Assembly (NCBI GenBank): GCA_963844805.1
Contig: CAWJPU010000009.1
Span: 372,001-436,000 of the forward strand
Length of the DNA: 64,000 nucleotides
Origin: JACCZR01 sp963844805
GTDB taxonomy: Bacteria; Actinomycetota; Thermoleophilia; Solirubrobacterales; Thermoleophilaceae
Direction of reading: 5' to 3'
Made by a program: the position numbers and the translations under genes. The notes below the pieces were generated by a model that saw nothing but the letters and a program-made list of their open reading frames with translations, did no database searches and was not told the DNA's origin. Within the stretch, counting starts at the first letter, position 1; every line of letters starts with the position of its first letter. Below, in pieces: positions 7,579 to 16,889 of the stretch.

Positions 7579-8627
7579 TCTTTGTGGGCGTCGGTGAAGT
7601 AGAGGAGGCGGATCTTCTTGAACTCCGTCGAGGAGTAGAGCGTGCGCCGCGCCTCGATGCCGCTGAAGTCGGCGATCGAGTCGAGGATCGCGTCGCACTC
7701 CTCCTTCGAGCGCCCGTGGGCCATCGTGAAGACCGAGTAGGGCCAGTCCGGGTAGGTGGGCCGCTGGTAGCAGTGCGAGATGCCGCGGAAGGCCGCCATC
7801 TGCGGCGCGAGCTCCATGATCCGCTCCTCGGGCACCTTCCACACGCCCATCCCGTTGGCCGAGAAGCCGGCCCGGCGGTGGAACAGGATCGCCGCCACGC
7901 GGCGCAGCGCCTTGCGCTCCTTCATCGACTCCAGATGCTCGAGCAGCTGCGGCACGCCGATGCCGATCTCGGCCGCGGCCGGCGCGTAGGGCTCGGACAC
8001 CACCGGCATGTCGCCCTGCAGGGCGCGGATGACCGCGTAGTCCATGTCCGACAGCTCGATCGCGTCGGGCTCCTTGGGGTCCTCGGCGACGCCGGCGCTG
8101 GCGAGCGCCTTGGTGTCGCCCTCCATCTCCAGGTCCATGCGGATCTTGAACAGCTTGAGGGTCGGCAGCTGGCGCACCGACTCCGCGCCGGTCAGCTCCT
8201 GAAGCACCTCCAGCGTGCCCTCGAGGCCGAGCTTGGAGTCGGGCTCGGTGGCGATCGTGAACCACATGTTGAAGTCGTGGTCGCGCAGGTAGTTGTGCGA
8301 CACGCCCGGGTGCGAGTTGACGATCTTGGCCGCGCGGTGGGGGTTCTCGGCGTCGACCTTGGCGGCCACCAGCATCGAGCTGTAGCCGAGCACGCGCGTG
8401 TCGAAGATCGGGGTGATCTGGCGGATGATCCGCTCGTCGATCAGCCGCTGGGTACGGGCCAGGACCTCGTCCTCGCCGATCTCCGCCAGCCCGGCCACGC
8501 GCGCGAACGGGCGCGGCTCGAGCGCGAACCGGCCCTGCAGCAGGTTGAGGAGCTGGCGGTCGGTGTCGTCGAGCGGGACGGCGGAGCCGCCCTTGCGCTC
8601 GCGCACCTTCGGGACTACTGAAGCCAC
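7557..8627 (-). CDS. Fused two-domain Lrp-like siroheme decarboxylase (AhbA-AhbB/NirDL type)
   Basis: Two tandem Lrp/AsnC-like units, each a winged helix followed by a ligand-binding half. Unit 1 starts at DDTDRQLLNLLQGRF and contains SHNYLRDHDFNMWFT. Unit 2 starts at LSDMDYAVIRALQGD and contains SHCYQRPTYPDWPYSVFTM. These signatures are typical of AhbA/AhbB and NirD/L/G/H proteins, which decarboxylate siroheme, rather than of DNA-binding Lrp regulators. An AAGGAGG Shine-Dalgarno 7 bases upstream fixes the GTG at 8627, 12 bases inside hemB. A position between hemB and hemL supports a tetrapyrrole role; a regulator remains the alternative. Confidence 0.78.
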   Translation of the reverse strand: MASVVPKVRERKGGSAVPLDDTDRQLLNLLQGRFALEPRPFARVAGLAEIGEDEVLARTQRLIDERIIRQITPIFDTRVLGYSSMLVAAKVDAENPHRAAKIVNSHPGVSHNYLRDHDFNMWFTIATEPDSKLGLEGTLEVLQELTGAESVRQLPTLKLFKIRMDLEMEGDTKALASAGVAEDPKEPDAIELSDMDYAVIRALQGDMPVVSEPYAPAAAEIGIGVPQLLEHLESMKERKALRRVAAILFHRRAGFSANGMGVWKVPEERIMELAPQMAAFRGISHCYQRPTYPDWPYSVFTMAHGRSKEECDAILDSIADFSGIEARRTLYSSTEFKKIRLLYFTDAHKEWEAQYA

Positions 8628-9589
8628 TGGGCGGCCTCCTTGGCGTGGTACGTGATGACTACGTCGGCGCCCGCGCGGCGGATGGCGGTCAGGCCCTCGA
8701 GCACGGTCGCGCGCTCGTCGAGGTAGCCCGCCTGGGCCGCGGCCTTGACCATCGCGTACTCGCCGCTGACGTTGTAGGCGGCGACCGGGACGCGCGTCGC
8801 GTCCTTCACGCGCCGGATCACGTCCAGGTAGGGAAGAGCCGGCTTGACCATGACCATGTCCGCGCCCTCCTCGACGTCGAGCAGCGCCTCGCGCACCGCC
8901 TCGTCGGCGTTGGCCGGATCCATCTGGTAGGTGCGGCGGTCGCCGAACGCGGGCGCCGAGTCGGCGGCCTCGCGGAACGGGCCGTAGAAGGCGGAGGCGA
9001 ACTTGGCGGAGTAGGCGACGATCGGGACGTCCTTGCCGTCCTCGGCGTCGAGCTGGGATCGCAGCGCGCCCACGCGGCCGTCCATCATGTCGCTCGGCGC
9101 CACCGCGTCCGCGCCCGCTTGCGCGTGGGAGATGGCGGTCTTGGCGAGCAGCTCGAGCGTGATGTCGTTGTCGACGGTGCCGTCGGGCCGGACCACGCCG
9201 CAGTGGCCGTGGCTCGTGTACGCGCACAGGCACACGTCGGTGATGACCACCAGCTCCGGGTGGGCGTCCTTGATCGCCCGCACCGCGAGCTGGACCACGC
9301 CCTCTTCGTCGTACGCGCCCGACGCCCTCTCGTCCTTCTCGGCGGGCACGCCGAACAGAAGCACCGCGGGCACGCCCAGCGCATGGGCGGCGCCGGCCTC
9401 CTCCACGGCGTTGCCGATCGACAGCCGCTCGACGCCGGGCATCGCCTCTATCGGTGTCCGGCTGTCCTCCCCGAGTTGCACGAACATCGGCAGAACGAGG
9501 TGCGAGGGGGTGAGCTCGGTCTCGCGCACCATGGCGCGCAGGAGCCCGGTCTGCCGCAGGCGGCGCATGCGGGTCGCGGGAAAGGCCAT
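8615..9589 (-). CDS. hemB: Delta-aminolevulinic acid dehydratase (porphobilinogen synthase)
   Basis: Condenses two 5-aminolevulinates to porphobilinogen. The 324-residue protein has the cysteine zinc site in DVCLCAYTSHGHCG, the first active lysine in VAYSAKFASAFYGPFR and the Schiff-base lysine in MVKPALPYLD, so the zinc-dependent form is likely. It heads the minus-strand run that continues through hemL to the bc complex and menaquinone genes. A TACACT box 9 bases before the ATG suggests an almost leaderless transcript. Confidence 0.97.
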   Translation of the reverse strand: MAFPATRMRRLRQTGLLRAMVRETELTPSHLVLPMFVQLGEDSRTPIEAMPGVERLSIGNAVEEAGAAHALGVPAVLLFGVPAEKDERASGAYDEEGVVQLAVRAIKDAHPELVVITDVCLCAYTSHGHCGVVRPDGTVDNDITLELLAKTAISHAQAGADAVAPSDMMDGRVGALRSQLDAEDGKDVPIVAYSAKFASAFYGPFREAADSAPAFGDRRTYQMDPANADEAVREALLDVEEGADMVMVKPALPYLDVIRRVKDATRVPVAAYNVSGEYAMVKAAAQAGYLDERATVLEGLTAIRRAGADVVITYHAKEAAQWLQ

Positions 9590-9598
9590 CGGCCGTCC

Positions 9599-9604
9599 AG
9601 TGTA
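9599..9604 (-). promoter_or_regulatory. Candidate -10 box of the hemB operon
   Basis: TACACT on the minus strand, 9 bases before the hemB ATG. With a 6-7 base gap the transcript would carry only 2-3 leader bases. No strong -35 hexamer is seen. The same hexamer appears before gntR (with a -35 at 17 bases) and rpmH. Confidence 0.45.
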
Positions 9605-9622
9605 GGCCGCGCGGCGGGCCGT

Positions 9623-9643
9623 CCCGCATGCGCGGGCGCCCGC
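9623..9643 (-). terminator. GC-rich hairpins after the ABC permease gene
   Basis: Two mutually exclusive hairpins overlap here: a perfect 12-bp palindrome GCGGGCGCCCGC (9632-9643), and CCCGC/GCGGG with an ATGC loop (9623-9636). They lie 17 bases after the permease stop and just before the hemB promoter. There is no T run, so termination would be of the weak or Rho-assisted kind. Confidence 0.35.
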
Positions 9644-9659
9644 ACGCGAGCGGCGGAGG

Positions 9660-10995
9660 TCAAGCGAACCGGCGCAGCCCCAGGCGAGCCAGACCGCCGA
9701 AGAGGAGGGTGAGCACCGCCAGGTGGACGAGCGGCCCGGCCAGGCCGCCGGAGCCGTTGAGGGCCACGTCCATCGCGTCCAGCCCCGGCTTGAAGGGGAA
9801 CAGCGCGGAGATCCCGCGGATCGCGTCGTAGAGCACGGGCGCCACCGCCCCCGAGGGCACCAGGGCCAGGAAGGCCAGCGGCAGGCCGAGCATGAAGGCG
9901 AGCAGCGAGGCGGCCCGCACCTCTCGCGCCAGCGCGCCGATCGCCAGGCCCAGGGCGGCGAAGCCCGCCGCGCCGAACGCCCCGGCGACGACCCACAGCG
10001 GGGCGCGGCCCCAGTCGAGCTCGACGAACAGGCCGAGGCCGGCCAGCATCAGCATCGCCACCAGCAGCGAGCAGACCGCGGCGAGGCCCGCCTTCTCGAC
10101 CAGCAAGCCCGTGGGCGACACGAGGCCGCGCACCAGGCGCCCGAAGGCGTTCTCCTCCCGCTCGCCGCGCCAACACCCCGGCCGCGAGCAGGACCGTGAT
10201 GAACATCAGCGTGACCGTCACCGCCAGCGCGATGGCGAACGAGCTGAGCGAGGTCGAGCCGCCCTTGACCACCTCGGCCTTCACCTTGATCGGCTCGCCC
10301 ACCGCGGCGAGCACCTCGTCGGAGAAGGTCAGGTTCTCCTGCGCGAGGTTGGAGAAGCGGATCACCTCGTCGACGCGGGCGCGCAGCGGCCCCGGCGGCA
10401 GGTCGGCGCGCGCCTCGCGGAGGATCCGCGCCGAGTTCTGGAGGCCCAGGACGTCGATCTCGTTGCCCAGGAAGCGGTACTCCCCGCCCTTGCTGATCAG
10501 CTCCAGCAGAGAGACCGCCTCACCCGCGATCCGCCGGGTGAGCGCCGCGTTGGCAGCCTGCACCTGTGAGCGGATCGTGTTCTCCACGTACTGGCGCTTG
10601 GCCGGGTCCTCGGCGTTGTAGAGCACCTCGATCTCGCCCGAGGAGATGCCGCTGCCCAGCTTCTGGGTGATGTCCTCGGGGATGATGATCGCCCCCAGCA
10701 CGTCGCCCGAGCGAACCAGCCGCCGGGCCTCCTCGGGGCTGTTCACCCGCACCGGGTCGACCGCCTCGAACAGCGTGTCGGCCTGGTCGGAGAGGTCGAT
10801 CTTGGTCCCGCCCAGGTCGAACTGGCTCTGCCCCTGCGGCACGCCGTTGTAGAAGGCGACCTCGGGCTTCTCCGGGCCGCGCGAGAGGGCGAAGCCGATG
10901 AGCACCGCCACGATCACCGGGTACAGCACCAGCAGCGCCACCAGCAGCGGCGAGCGCTTCAGGACCTTCAGGTCCTTGAGCAGGAGCCACAGCAC
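9660..10995 (-). CDS. ABC-2 type exporter permease (frame broken once)
   Basis: Integral membrane half of an ABC exporter of the YhaP/NatB style. It has one N-terminal helix (LLVALLVLYPVIVAVLIGF), a large extracytoplasmic domain (residues about 35-240) and a block of about five helices. After FITVLLAAGVLA the frame shifts by one extra base near 10170, and the rest continues in the adjoining frame from RLVRGLVSPTG to the stop at 9660. Repaired length is about 444 residues. It follows its ATPase by 3 bases. The substrate is unknown. Confidence 0.85.
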
Positions 10996-10998
10996 CGG

Positions 10999-11700
<702 letters not shown>

Positions 11701-11729
11701 CGCGACTCAGGGTGGCAGACTGGCTCGCG

Positions 11730-12546
11730 GTGAAGCTCCTGTTCGTGGGCGACGTGGTGGGCGGGATCGGCCGCCGCACCCTGACCGGCCTCCTACCCGC
11801 GCTGCGCGAGGAGCACAGGCCCGACTTCGTGATCGCCAACGGCGAGAACGCGGCCGGCGGGGTAGGCATCACCGAGAAGACCGCCCACGAGCTGCTCGGC
11901 GCCGGCGTGGACGCGATCACCCTCGGCAACCACGCCTACCGCCACAAGGAGGTGTTCGGCTACCTGGACTCCGACGCGCCCGTCGTGCGCCCCGCCAACT
12001 TCCCGCGCGCGGCGCCCGGGCGCGGGCACATGGTGGTGGAGCGCGACGGCGCGCGCCTGGGGGTGGTCAACATCTCCGGGACGGTGTTCGTGGAGGCCGC
12101 CCGCTCCCCCTTCGCCGAGGTCGACGCCATCCTCGCGGGGATGCGCGACCAGGCCCACTTCGTGCTGGTCGACTTCCACGCGGAGGCCACGAGCGAGAAG
12201 GTCGCGATGGGCTGGCACCTCGACGGCCGGGTGACGGCGTGCGTGGGCACGCACACCCACGTGCCCGACCGCCGACGCCCGGGTCCTGCCCGGCGGGACC
12301 GCCTACGTGACCGACGTGGGGATGACGGGACCCCGGGGCGGCGTGATAGGCGTGAGACGCGAGCAGGCGCTGCAACGCTTCCTGACCATGGTGCCCACCC
12401 AGTTCCAGACATCCGACGAGGACCCGTGGCTGAACGCCGTGGTCATCGAGGCCGGCGACAACGGGCGGGCCACCTCGATCGAGCAGGTCCTGAGGCCGGG
12501 CCTTGGGCAAGCGCCCGGCTCGGCGGGGCGCGCAGCCTCATCGTGA
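11730..12546 (+). CDS. ymdB: YmdB-family metallophosphoesterase (frame broken once)
   Basis: A calcineurin-like phosphoesterase of the TIGR00282/YmdB family; B. subtilis YmdB is a 2',3'-cyclic nucleotide phosphodiesterase that affects biofilm decisions. Metal motifs are FVGDVVG, NGENAAGG, TLGNHAYR and the paired GTHTHVP. One extra base near 12265 breaks the frame; the next frame gives GGTAYVTDVGMTGPRGGVIG. Repaired length is 271 residues. The GTG at 11730 gives the family N terminus VKLLFVGDVVG; a GTG at 11712 would add six residues. Confidence 0.88.
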
Positions 12547-13457
12547 GCTTCGAGGCCTACGAGATCGAGCTGCACGGCCACTCGATGGTCTACCGCCGCG
12601 CCGGCGAGGGGCCGCCGGTGGTGCTGATCCACGGGATGGTCAACTCTTCGCGGCACTGGGAGAAGGTGGCCCTGCTGCTGGCGGAGCGCTATTCGGTGAT
12701 CGCGCCGGACCTGATCGGACATGGCGACTCCGCCGGGCCGCGCGGCGACTACTCCCTGGGCGCCCACGCCTCGCGCATCCGCGACCTGCTCGCGGTGCTG
12801 GGGGTGGAGCACGCGACGATGGTCGGCCACTCCTACGGCGGCGGCGTGGCGATGCAGTACTTCTGGCAGTTCCCCCAGCGCACCGAGCGCCTGGCGCTGA
12901 TCTCCAGCGGCGGGCTGGGGCCCGAGGTCAGCCCGCTGCTGCGCAGCGCCGCCCTGCCAGGCGCATCGGCCCTGCTGTCGGTGGTCGCCCACCGGCGGGT
13001 GGTGTCAGCGCTCGCCGCGGCGGGCGGCCAGCTCCATGCGATCTCCCGAGCCATGCGGCCGCTCAGCGGGCCCGGGCCCCGAAACGCGTTCCTGCAGACG
13101 CTGCGGTCGGTGATCGACGGGCGCGGACAGCGGGTCGCGGCCAACGACCGGCTCTACCTGCTCGACCACGCGCCCACGCCGACGCTGATCGTGTGGGGCG
13201 CGCGCGACAACACCATCCCGGTGGAGCACGGCCGGGCCGCGCACCGCGCGATCCCCTCCAGCCGGTTCGAGTTGCTGGACGGCGCGGCTCACTTCCCTCA
13301 CCTGGAGGACCCCGCCGGCGTGGCCAGGGTGCTCACCCGGTTCCTCGAGACGACCGACGGCGTCTGCGTGCCCGATTCCGAGTGGGGCGCGGTCATCGGC
13401 GGGCGCAGCGCGCCGAGGAAGGCCACGAGCGCCAGCGGCGCGAACCAGGCCACGTAG
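12543..13457 (+). CDS. Alpha/beta-fold hydrolase
   Basis: A 304-residue serine hydrolase. The oxyanion region is LIHGMVNSSRHW, the nucleophile elbow is VGHSYGGG, the acid is the Asp in VWGARDNTIP and the His is in LDGAAHFPHLE, so the triad is complete. Its GTG overlaps the ymdB stop (GTGA). The last 32 or so residues fall beyond the usual fold and overlap the end of the convergent membrane-protein gene by 160 bases. The substrate is unknown; lipase/esterase or epoxide hydrolase-like enzymes are possible. Confidence 0.88.
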   Translation: MSFEAYEIELHGHSMVYRRAGEGPPVVLIHGMVNSSRHWEKVALLLAERYSVIAPDLIGHGDSAGPRGDYSLGAHASRIRDLLAVLGVEHATMVGHSYGGGVAMQYFWQFPQRTERLALISSGGLGPEVSPLLRSAALPGASALLSVVAHRRVVSALAAAGGQLHAISRAMRPLSGPGPRNAFLQTLRSVIDGRGQRVAANDRLYLLDHAPTPTLIVWGARDNTIPVEHGRAAHRAIPSSRFELLDGAAHFPHLEDPAGVARVLTRFLETTDGVCVPDSEWGAVIGGRSAPRKATSASGANQAT

Positions 13458-15014
13458 AGGTAGAACCAGTGGGTTGCGGCCAGCTCGAGCGCGATCAGCA
13501 CCGTCGCCCCCAGCGCGGCGACCTGGACCAGACTGCGGCGCCGCGGGACGAAGAACACCAGCACGGCGAGCGCGACGGTCATGCTCTTGACGAAGGTCTG
13601 CAGCGGTGCCAATGAGGGCTCCAGCCCCCAGGGGCTGAAGGGCGACGGGCGCCCCGCCTGGTAGCCGAGCGTGCGGTCGTACAGCTCGCGCAGGCCGCCG
13701 TCGGGAAGGAAGAGCAGGGTGAGCAGGGCGACCGACCCCGCGAGCGCAAGCGCATAGGGCAGCAGGTCGCGGCCGCGGCGCTCGCCCGTGCCCGCCGCCA
13801 TCAGCGGCGCGAGGGCCAGGGGGGCGAACTTCGCCGCCGCGCCCAGCCCGACCGCCAGCCCCCGCCCCACCGCCGAGCGGCGCGGTCCCAGCGTCAGCGC
13901 CAACAGGCCGGCGACGACGAACACCGACACCACGCCGTCGTTGCTGTTGGACTGGAGCGTGAACAGCGCGTAGGGGTAGGTGACCCAGGCCCAGCCGAGC
14001 GCCACGCTCAGCGTCCGGCCCTCCTCCCCTTGCCGCATCCGGCGGCCCAGCAGGAGCAGGCCGCCGAGCGTGAGCAGGTCGAAGGCGATGGCCGCGCCGT
14101 GCGCGGCCGGCAGGCCGTCCCAGCTCCCGCTCCAGGGCATCGCCTGCTCGAAGGGCAGGTAGAAGAGGTAGTTCACCGGCCCGTAGGTGTCGCCCTTGCC
14201 GATCTGGTCGTTGAAGCCAGGCCCGTACAGCGGGTCGCCGTCCGCGATCCGGTCGCGCCCCGATCACCCCGGCGTAGCCGACGTCGATCACCTCCGAGTC
14301 GACCACGTTGAGCCCGATGCGGAAGGCGACCAGCAGCACCAGGCCGACCACCAGCCACTTCCGGCGGGCCAGCGGAACCACCGGCTCGGTCCGCTCGCGC
14401 CCCCGGAACCCAGCGATCAGCAGCCGGACCAGGAGGTAGAGCAGGACCGGCAAAACCAGCGGCACCGACACCCCGACCTCTCCGCGGTTGAAGAAGAAGT
14501 GCGAAGCGCTGAAGGCCAGCAGCACCAAGAGGTCGAGGTGGAGCAATCGGAACGGCCGGCGCGGATCGACGAAGGGCGCCAGGAAGAGCAGGCACAGGGG
14601 GATCCACAGCCACGGGGCGTTGAGACTGCGCCCGAACTGGCCCTCGTAGCCGCGGGCCATGGTCCAGGCCACCTGGAAGCCGCCCCACTCCTCCACGATC
14701 GCCCCGCTGCTGTCGTCGATCTGGACCTGGAGCGCCTCCCGCTTGCGCTCGAAGTAGCTCACCTGCCACCGGCCCGGGCCCCTCGTGTACCCGGTCGGGT
14801 CCAGCCGGCGGCCCTGCGCCCGCGCGCGCCGGACCTTCCCCGCGCGCTCGGCGATGCGCTTCGCGCCGTCGGCGCTCAGCCGGTAGCCCTTGGGCGCCGA
14901 CGACTGCGAGGCCGGCAGCTTGGCGTCGGCCGCCGCGGCGCTCGCCGGCAGCGCCAGCGCGCACACCGCGAGCAGCAGCGTCAGCCAGGCGAGGGGCCGA
15001 GCGCGAAGCTCCAC
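13298..15014 (-). CDS. Polytopic membrane protein with PepSY-like N-terminal domain, glycosyltransferase-like (frame broken once)
   Basis: A GTG at 15014 starts a signal-like segment (LAWLTLLLAVCALALPASA), then an extracytoplasmic domain of about 90 residues whose WQVSYFERKREALQVQIDD and GAIVEEWGG pieces resemble PepSY. About ten hydrophobic spans follow. The frame shifts by one extra base near 14266; the following frame begins DRIADGDPLYGPGFND, a loop typical of DUF2029/GT87 or GT-C mannosyltransferases. Repaired length is 571 residues. It overlaps gtrA by 34 bases, fitting a polyprenol-sugar pathway. No catalytic residue can be assigned. Confidence 0.72.
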
Positions 15015-15415
15015 ATCTTGTTCCCGATGAAGTTGAGCGGGGTGGCGGCGGCGATGGAGATCGCCTGCGCCGGCACCTCGGGCAGGCCGAACCCGCTCAC
15101 CAGCAGCTCGAGCAGCGCCGCGGCGAAGACGAAGGCGCCGACGCTGACGGCGAAGAAGCGGGCGGCCTGGAAGCCGGCGTGGCCGCTGCGGGCGCCGAAC
15201 GTCCAGTGGCGGTTCCACATGAAGTTGTTGGTCACGGCGACCACGAAGGCCAGCGTCGCTCCCACCAGGTGGTGCAGGTCGAGCACCTTCACCGCGAGCG
15301 TGAAGACGACGAGGTTCACCACGTAGCCCGACGCCCCGACGGCGCAGAACTTCATCAGCTGCACCCAGTTGTGCTGGCGGCGCAACCCGTGGCGGACCCG
15401 TGTGTGCGCCCGCAT
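14981..15415 (-). CDS. GtrA-family membrane protein
   Basis: A 144-residue protein with four hydrophobic helices. Typical GtrA features are FCAVGASGYVVNLVVF near residue 23, NNFMWNRHWTF near 65 and NFIGNKMWSF at the end. GtrA-like proteins are thought to move or hold polyprenyl-phosphate-linked sugars across the membrane for surface glycosylation. It lies directly between the phosphodiesterase gene and the glycosyltransferase-like gene in one transcription unit. Confidence 0.92.
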   Translation of the reverse strand: MRAHTRVRHGLRRQHNWVQLMKFCAVGASGYVVNLVVFTLAVKVLDLHHLVGATLAFVVAVTNNFMWNRHWTFGARSGHAGFQAARFFAVSVGAFVFAAALLELLVSGFGLPEVPAQAISIAAATPLNFIGNKMWSFALGPSPG

Positions 15416-15418
15416 GGC

Positions 15419-16879
15419 CTACGACGGTACCTCGAAGTGGTCGAGCACCATCGGCGCCACGTCGCGAAGCGACCAGCTCGGCCGGTCCTCCGCGGAGCCC
15501 GGGCCGATGCCGTGCATGATCAGCGCGCCCTCGGAGTCGCTGGCGTGCAGGGAGCCGTGGCTGCCGCCGCCCACGTGGTCCGAGCCGCCCCAGTCGACGA
15601 ACTCGTAGCCGGGCGTGCCGGACAGCAGGACGTCGCCCGACTGCGCGCAGGTCAGCGCCGACCACAGCCGGCCCAATGCGTCCGGGTAGGCGCCGCTGGT
15701 CACCCGCCCGTCGTCGGTGCGCAGGCCCAGCACTGCGGTGTCGCCCTCGACGCTCCAGCTGCCGCCGCGGTCGTCGGCGAGGTCGTCGCCGGGGGCGAAG
15801 CGCAGCTCGCCCTTGATCGAGCGCACGGCGGCCTCGCCGTCGAGCCGGCGGCTGATCAGGTCGATCCCGTCCACGTCGGTGAGGTCCTCCACCAGGTCCG
15901 CGGCGGTCTGCTCGCGGGCCTCCTCGTCCAGCGCGTAGACCATCGCCGAGCGCGCTGCCGGGCAGATCGCCACCTCGGCCTCGTCGGGAGCCACGTCGGC
16001 GGGGGCGAGCAGGCGCCAGGGCGACAGCACGTCGGCGAGGTTCACCCGCGCCTCGACCGGGATCTGCGAGTGGTCGGACATGACCACCACCGCGTGGTCC
16101 TCCAGGAAGGAGTCGGGCCCGCCGGCGGGCTCCATCAGCTGGGCGAGCGCGCGATCGGCCTCGGCGATCGAGCGCACCTGCTCGGCCGGGCCGTAGCGGT
16201 GGGAGAAGGCGTCGTTGTCGGGTAGGGAGAACAGGAGGAAGTCGAACAGGTCGCCCTCGACCAGCTTCTCGCCCACGCAGCCGCTGTGGCGGTCGCGCTG
16301 GCCGGGCATGCCCAGCGTGGCGGTGCAGCCGGTGTCCTGTGAGTCGAACAGGTCGGCGTAGAAGAACTCTCGCGGGCCCCATACGGGGTGGCGGAACTGC
16401 GCCGCCTCGGCGACGCGGCGGTACATGGACACGCCGCTGGGCTCGTGGCGGTGGCGCCCGCGCCAGATCAGGTAGGTGGTGGCGGCGGTGCGCAGCCCGG
16501 CGTCGTCGAGGTGCTCGAAGACCGTCTTCACCCCCCGCGAGAGGTGGGACATGTTCATGTTGTAGACGGTGTCGAAGAGCGACCGGAAGACGCCGTGGGC
16601 ACGGGTCGCGGGGAACGACGAGCCGTACTCCACGTAGCGCTCCTCCCCGCGGTGGTACCAGTTCATCGAGGGGATCCGGTGCTCGTCGGGGCCCACCCCG
16701 GTGGTGATGGCGGCCGCCGCCACCGGGGTCACCGACGGGTAGACCGACACGCAGTCGCGGACGTACGTGCCGTCCTCCAGCAGGCGGGCGAGCACCGGCG
16801 CCTCGCCCGCCGCGACCGCGCGGTCGAGCTGCTCGGGCTTCAGCGAGTCGATGACCGCGAGGACGAGCTTCTTCGGCAC
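15419..16879 (-). CDS. Alkaline-phosphatase-superfamily phosphodiesterase
   Basis: A 486-residue type I phosphodiesterase/nucleotide pyrophosphatase-like enzyme. The first metal site is LAVIDSLKPEQ, the nucleophile Thr lies in SVYPSVTPVAAAAITTG, and later metal ligands appear in LPDNDAFSHRYG and MSDHSQIPVE. The C-terminal part holds DSEGALIMHGIGPG, another superfamily motif. No signal peptide is evident, so it is probably cytoplasmic. It starts the gtrA/glycosyltransferase unit; the natural substrate is unknown. Confidence 0.85.
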   Translation of the reverse strand: MPKKLVLAVIDSLKPEQLDRAVAAGEAPVLARLLEDGTYVRDCVSVYPSVTPVAAAAITTGVGPDEHRIPSMNWYHRGEERYVEYGSSFPATRAHGVFRSLFDTVYNMNMSHLSRGVKTVFEHLDDAGLRTAATTYLIWRGRHRHEPSGVSMYRRVAEAAQFRHPVWGPREFFYADLFDSQDTGCTATLGMPGQRDRHSGCVGEKLVEGDLFDFLLFSLPDNDAFSHRYGPAEQVRSIAEADRALAQLMEPAGGPDSFLEDHAVVVMSDHSQIPVEARVNLADVLSPWRLLAPADVAPDEAEVAICPAARSAMVYALDEEAREQTAADLVEDLTDVDGIDLISRRLDGEAAVRSIKGELRFAPGDDLADDRGGSWSVEGDTAVLGLRTDDGRVTSGAYPDALGRLWSALTCAQSGDVLLSGTPGYEFVDWGGSDHVGGGSHGSLHASDSEGALIMHGIGPGSAEDRPSWSLRDVAPMVLDHFEVPS

Positions 16880-16889
16880 CGAGCGAGCC

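Noticed and set aside
6502..8265. A fusion of HemL with a 200-residue N-terminal domain
   Set aside because: The extra N-terminal part is the decarboxylase-like gene read out of frame; HemL family sequence starts at the GTG near 7578.
7557..8627. An ordinary Lrp/AsnC transcription regulator
   Set aside because: Two tandem units with the AhbA/B-type SHNYxRDH and SHCYxRPxYPDWPY signatures and a position between hemB and hemL favour an enzyme; kept only as an alternative.
13005..16382. A single 1125-codon minus-strand open frame
   Set aside because: It crosses several real genes in changing frames and has family sequence only in its glycosyltransferase-like part; the rest is a GC-driven shadow.
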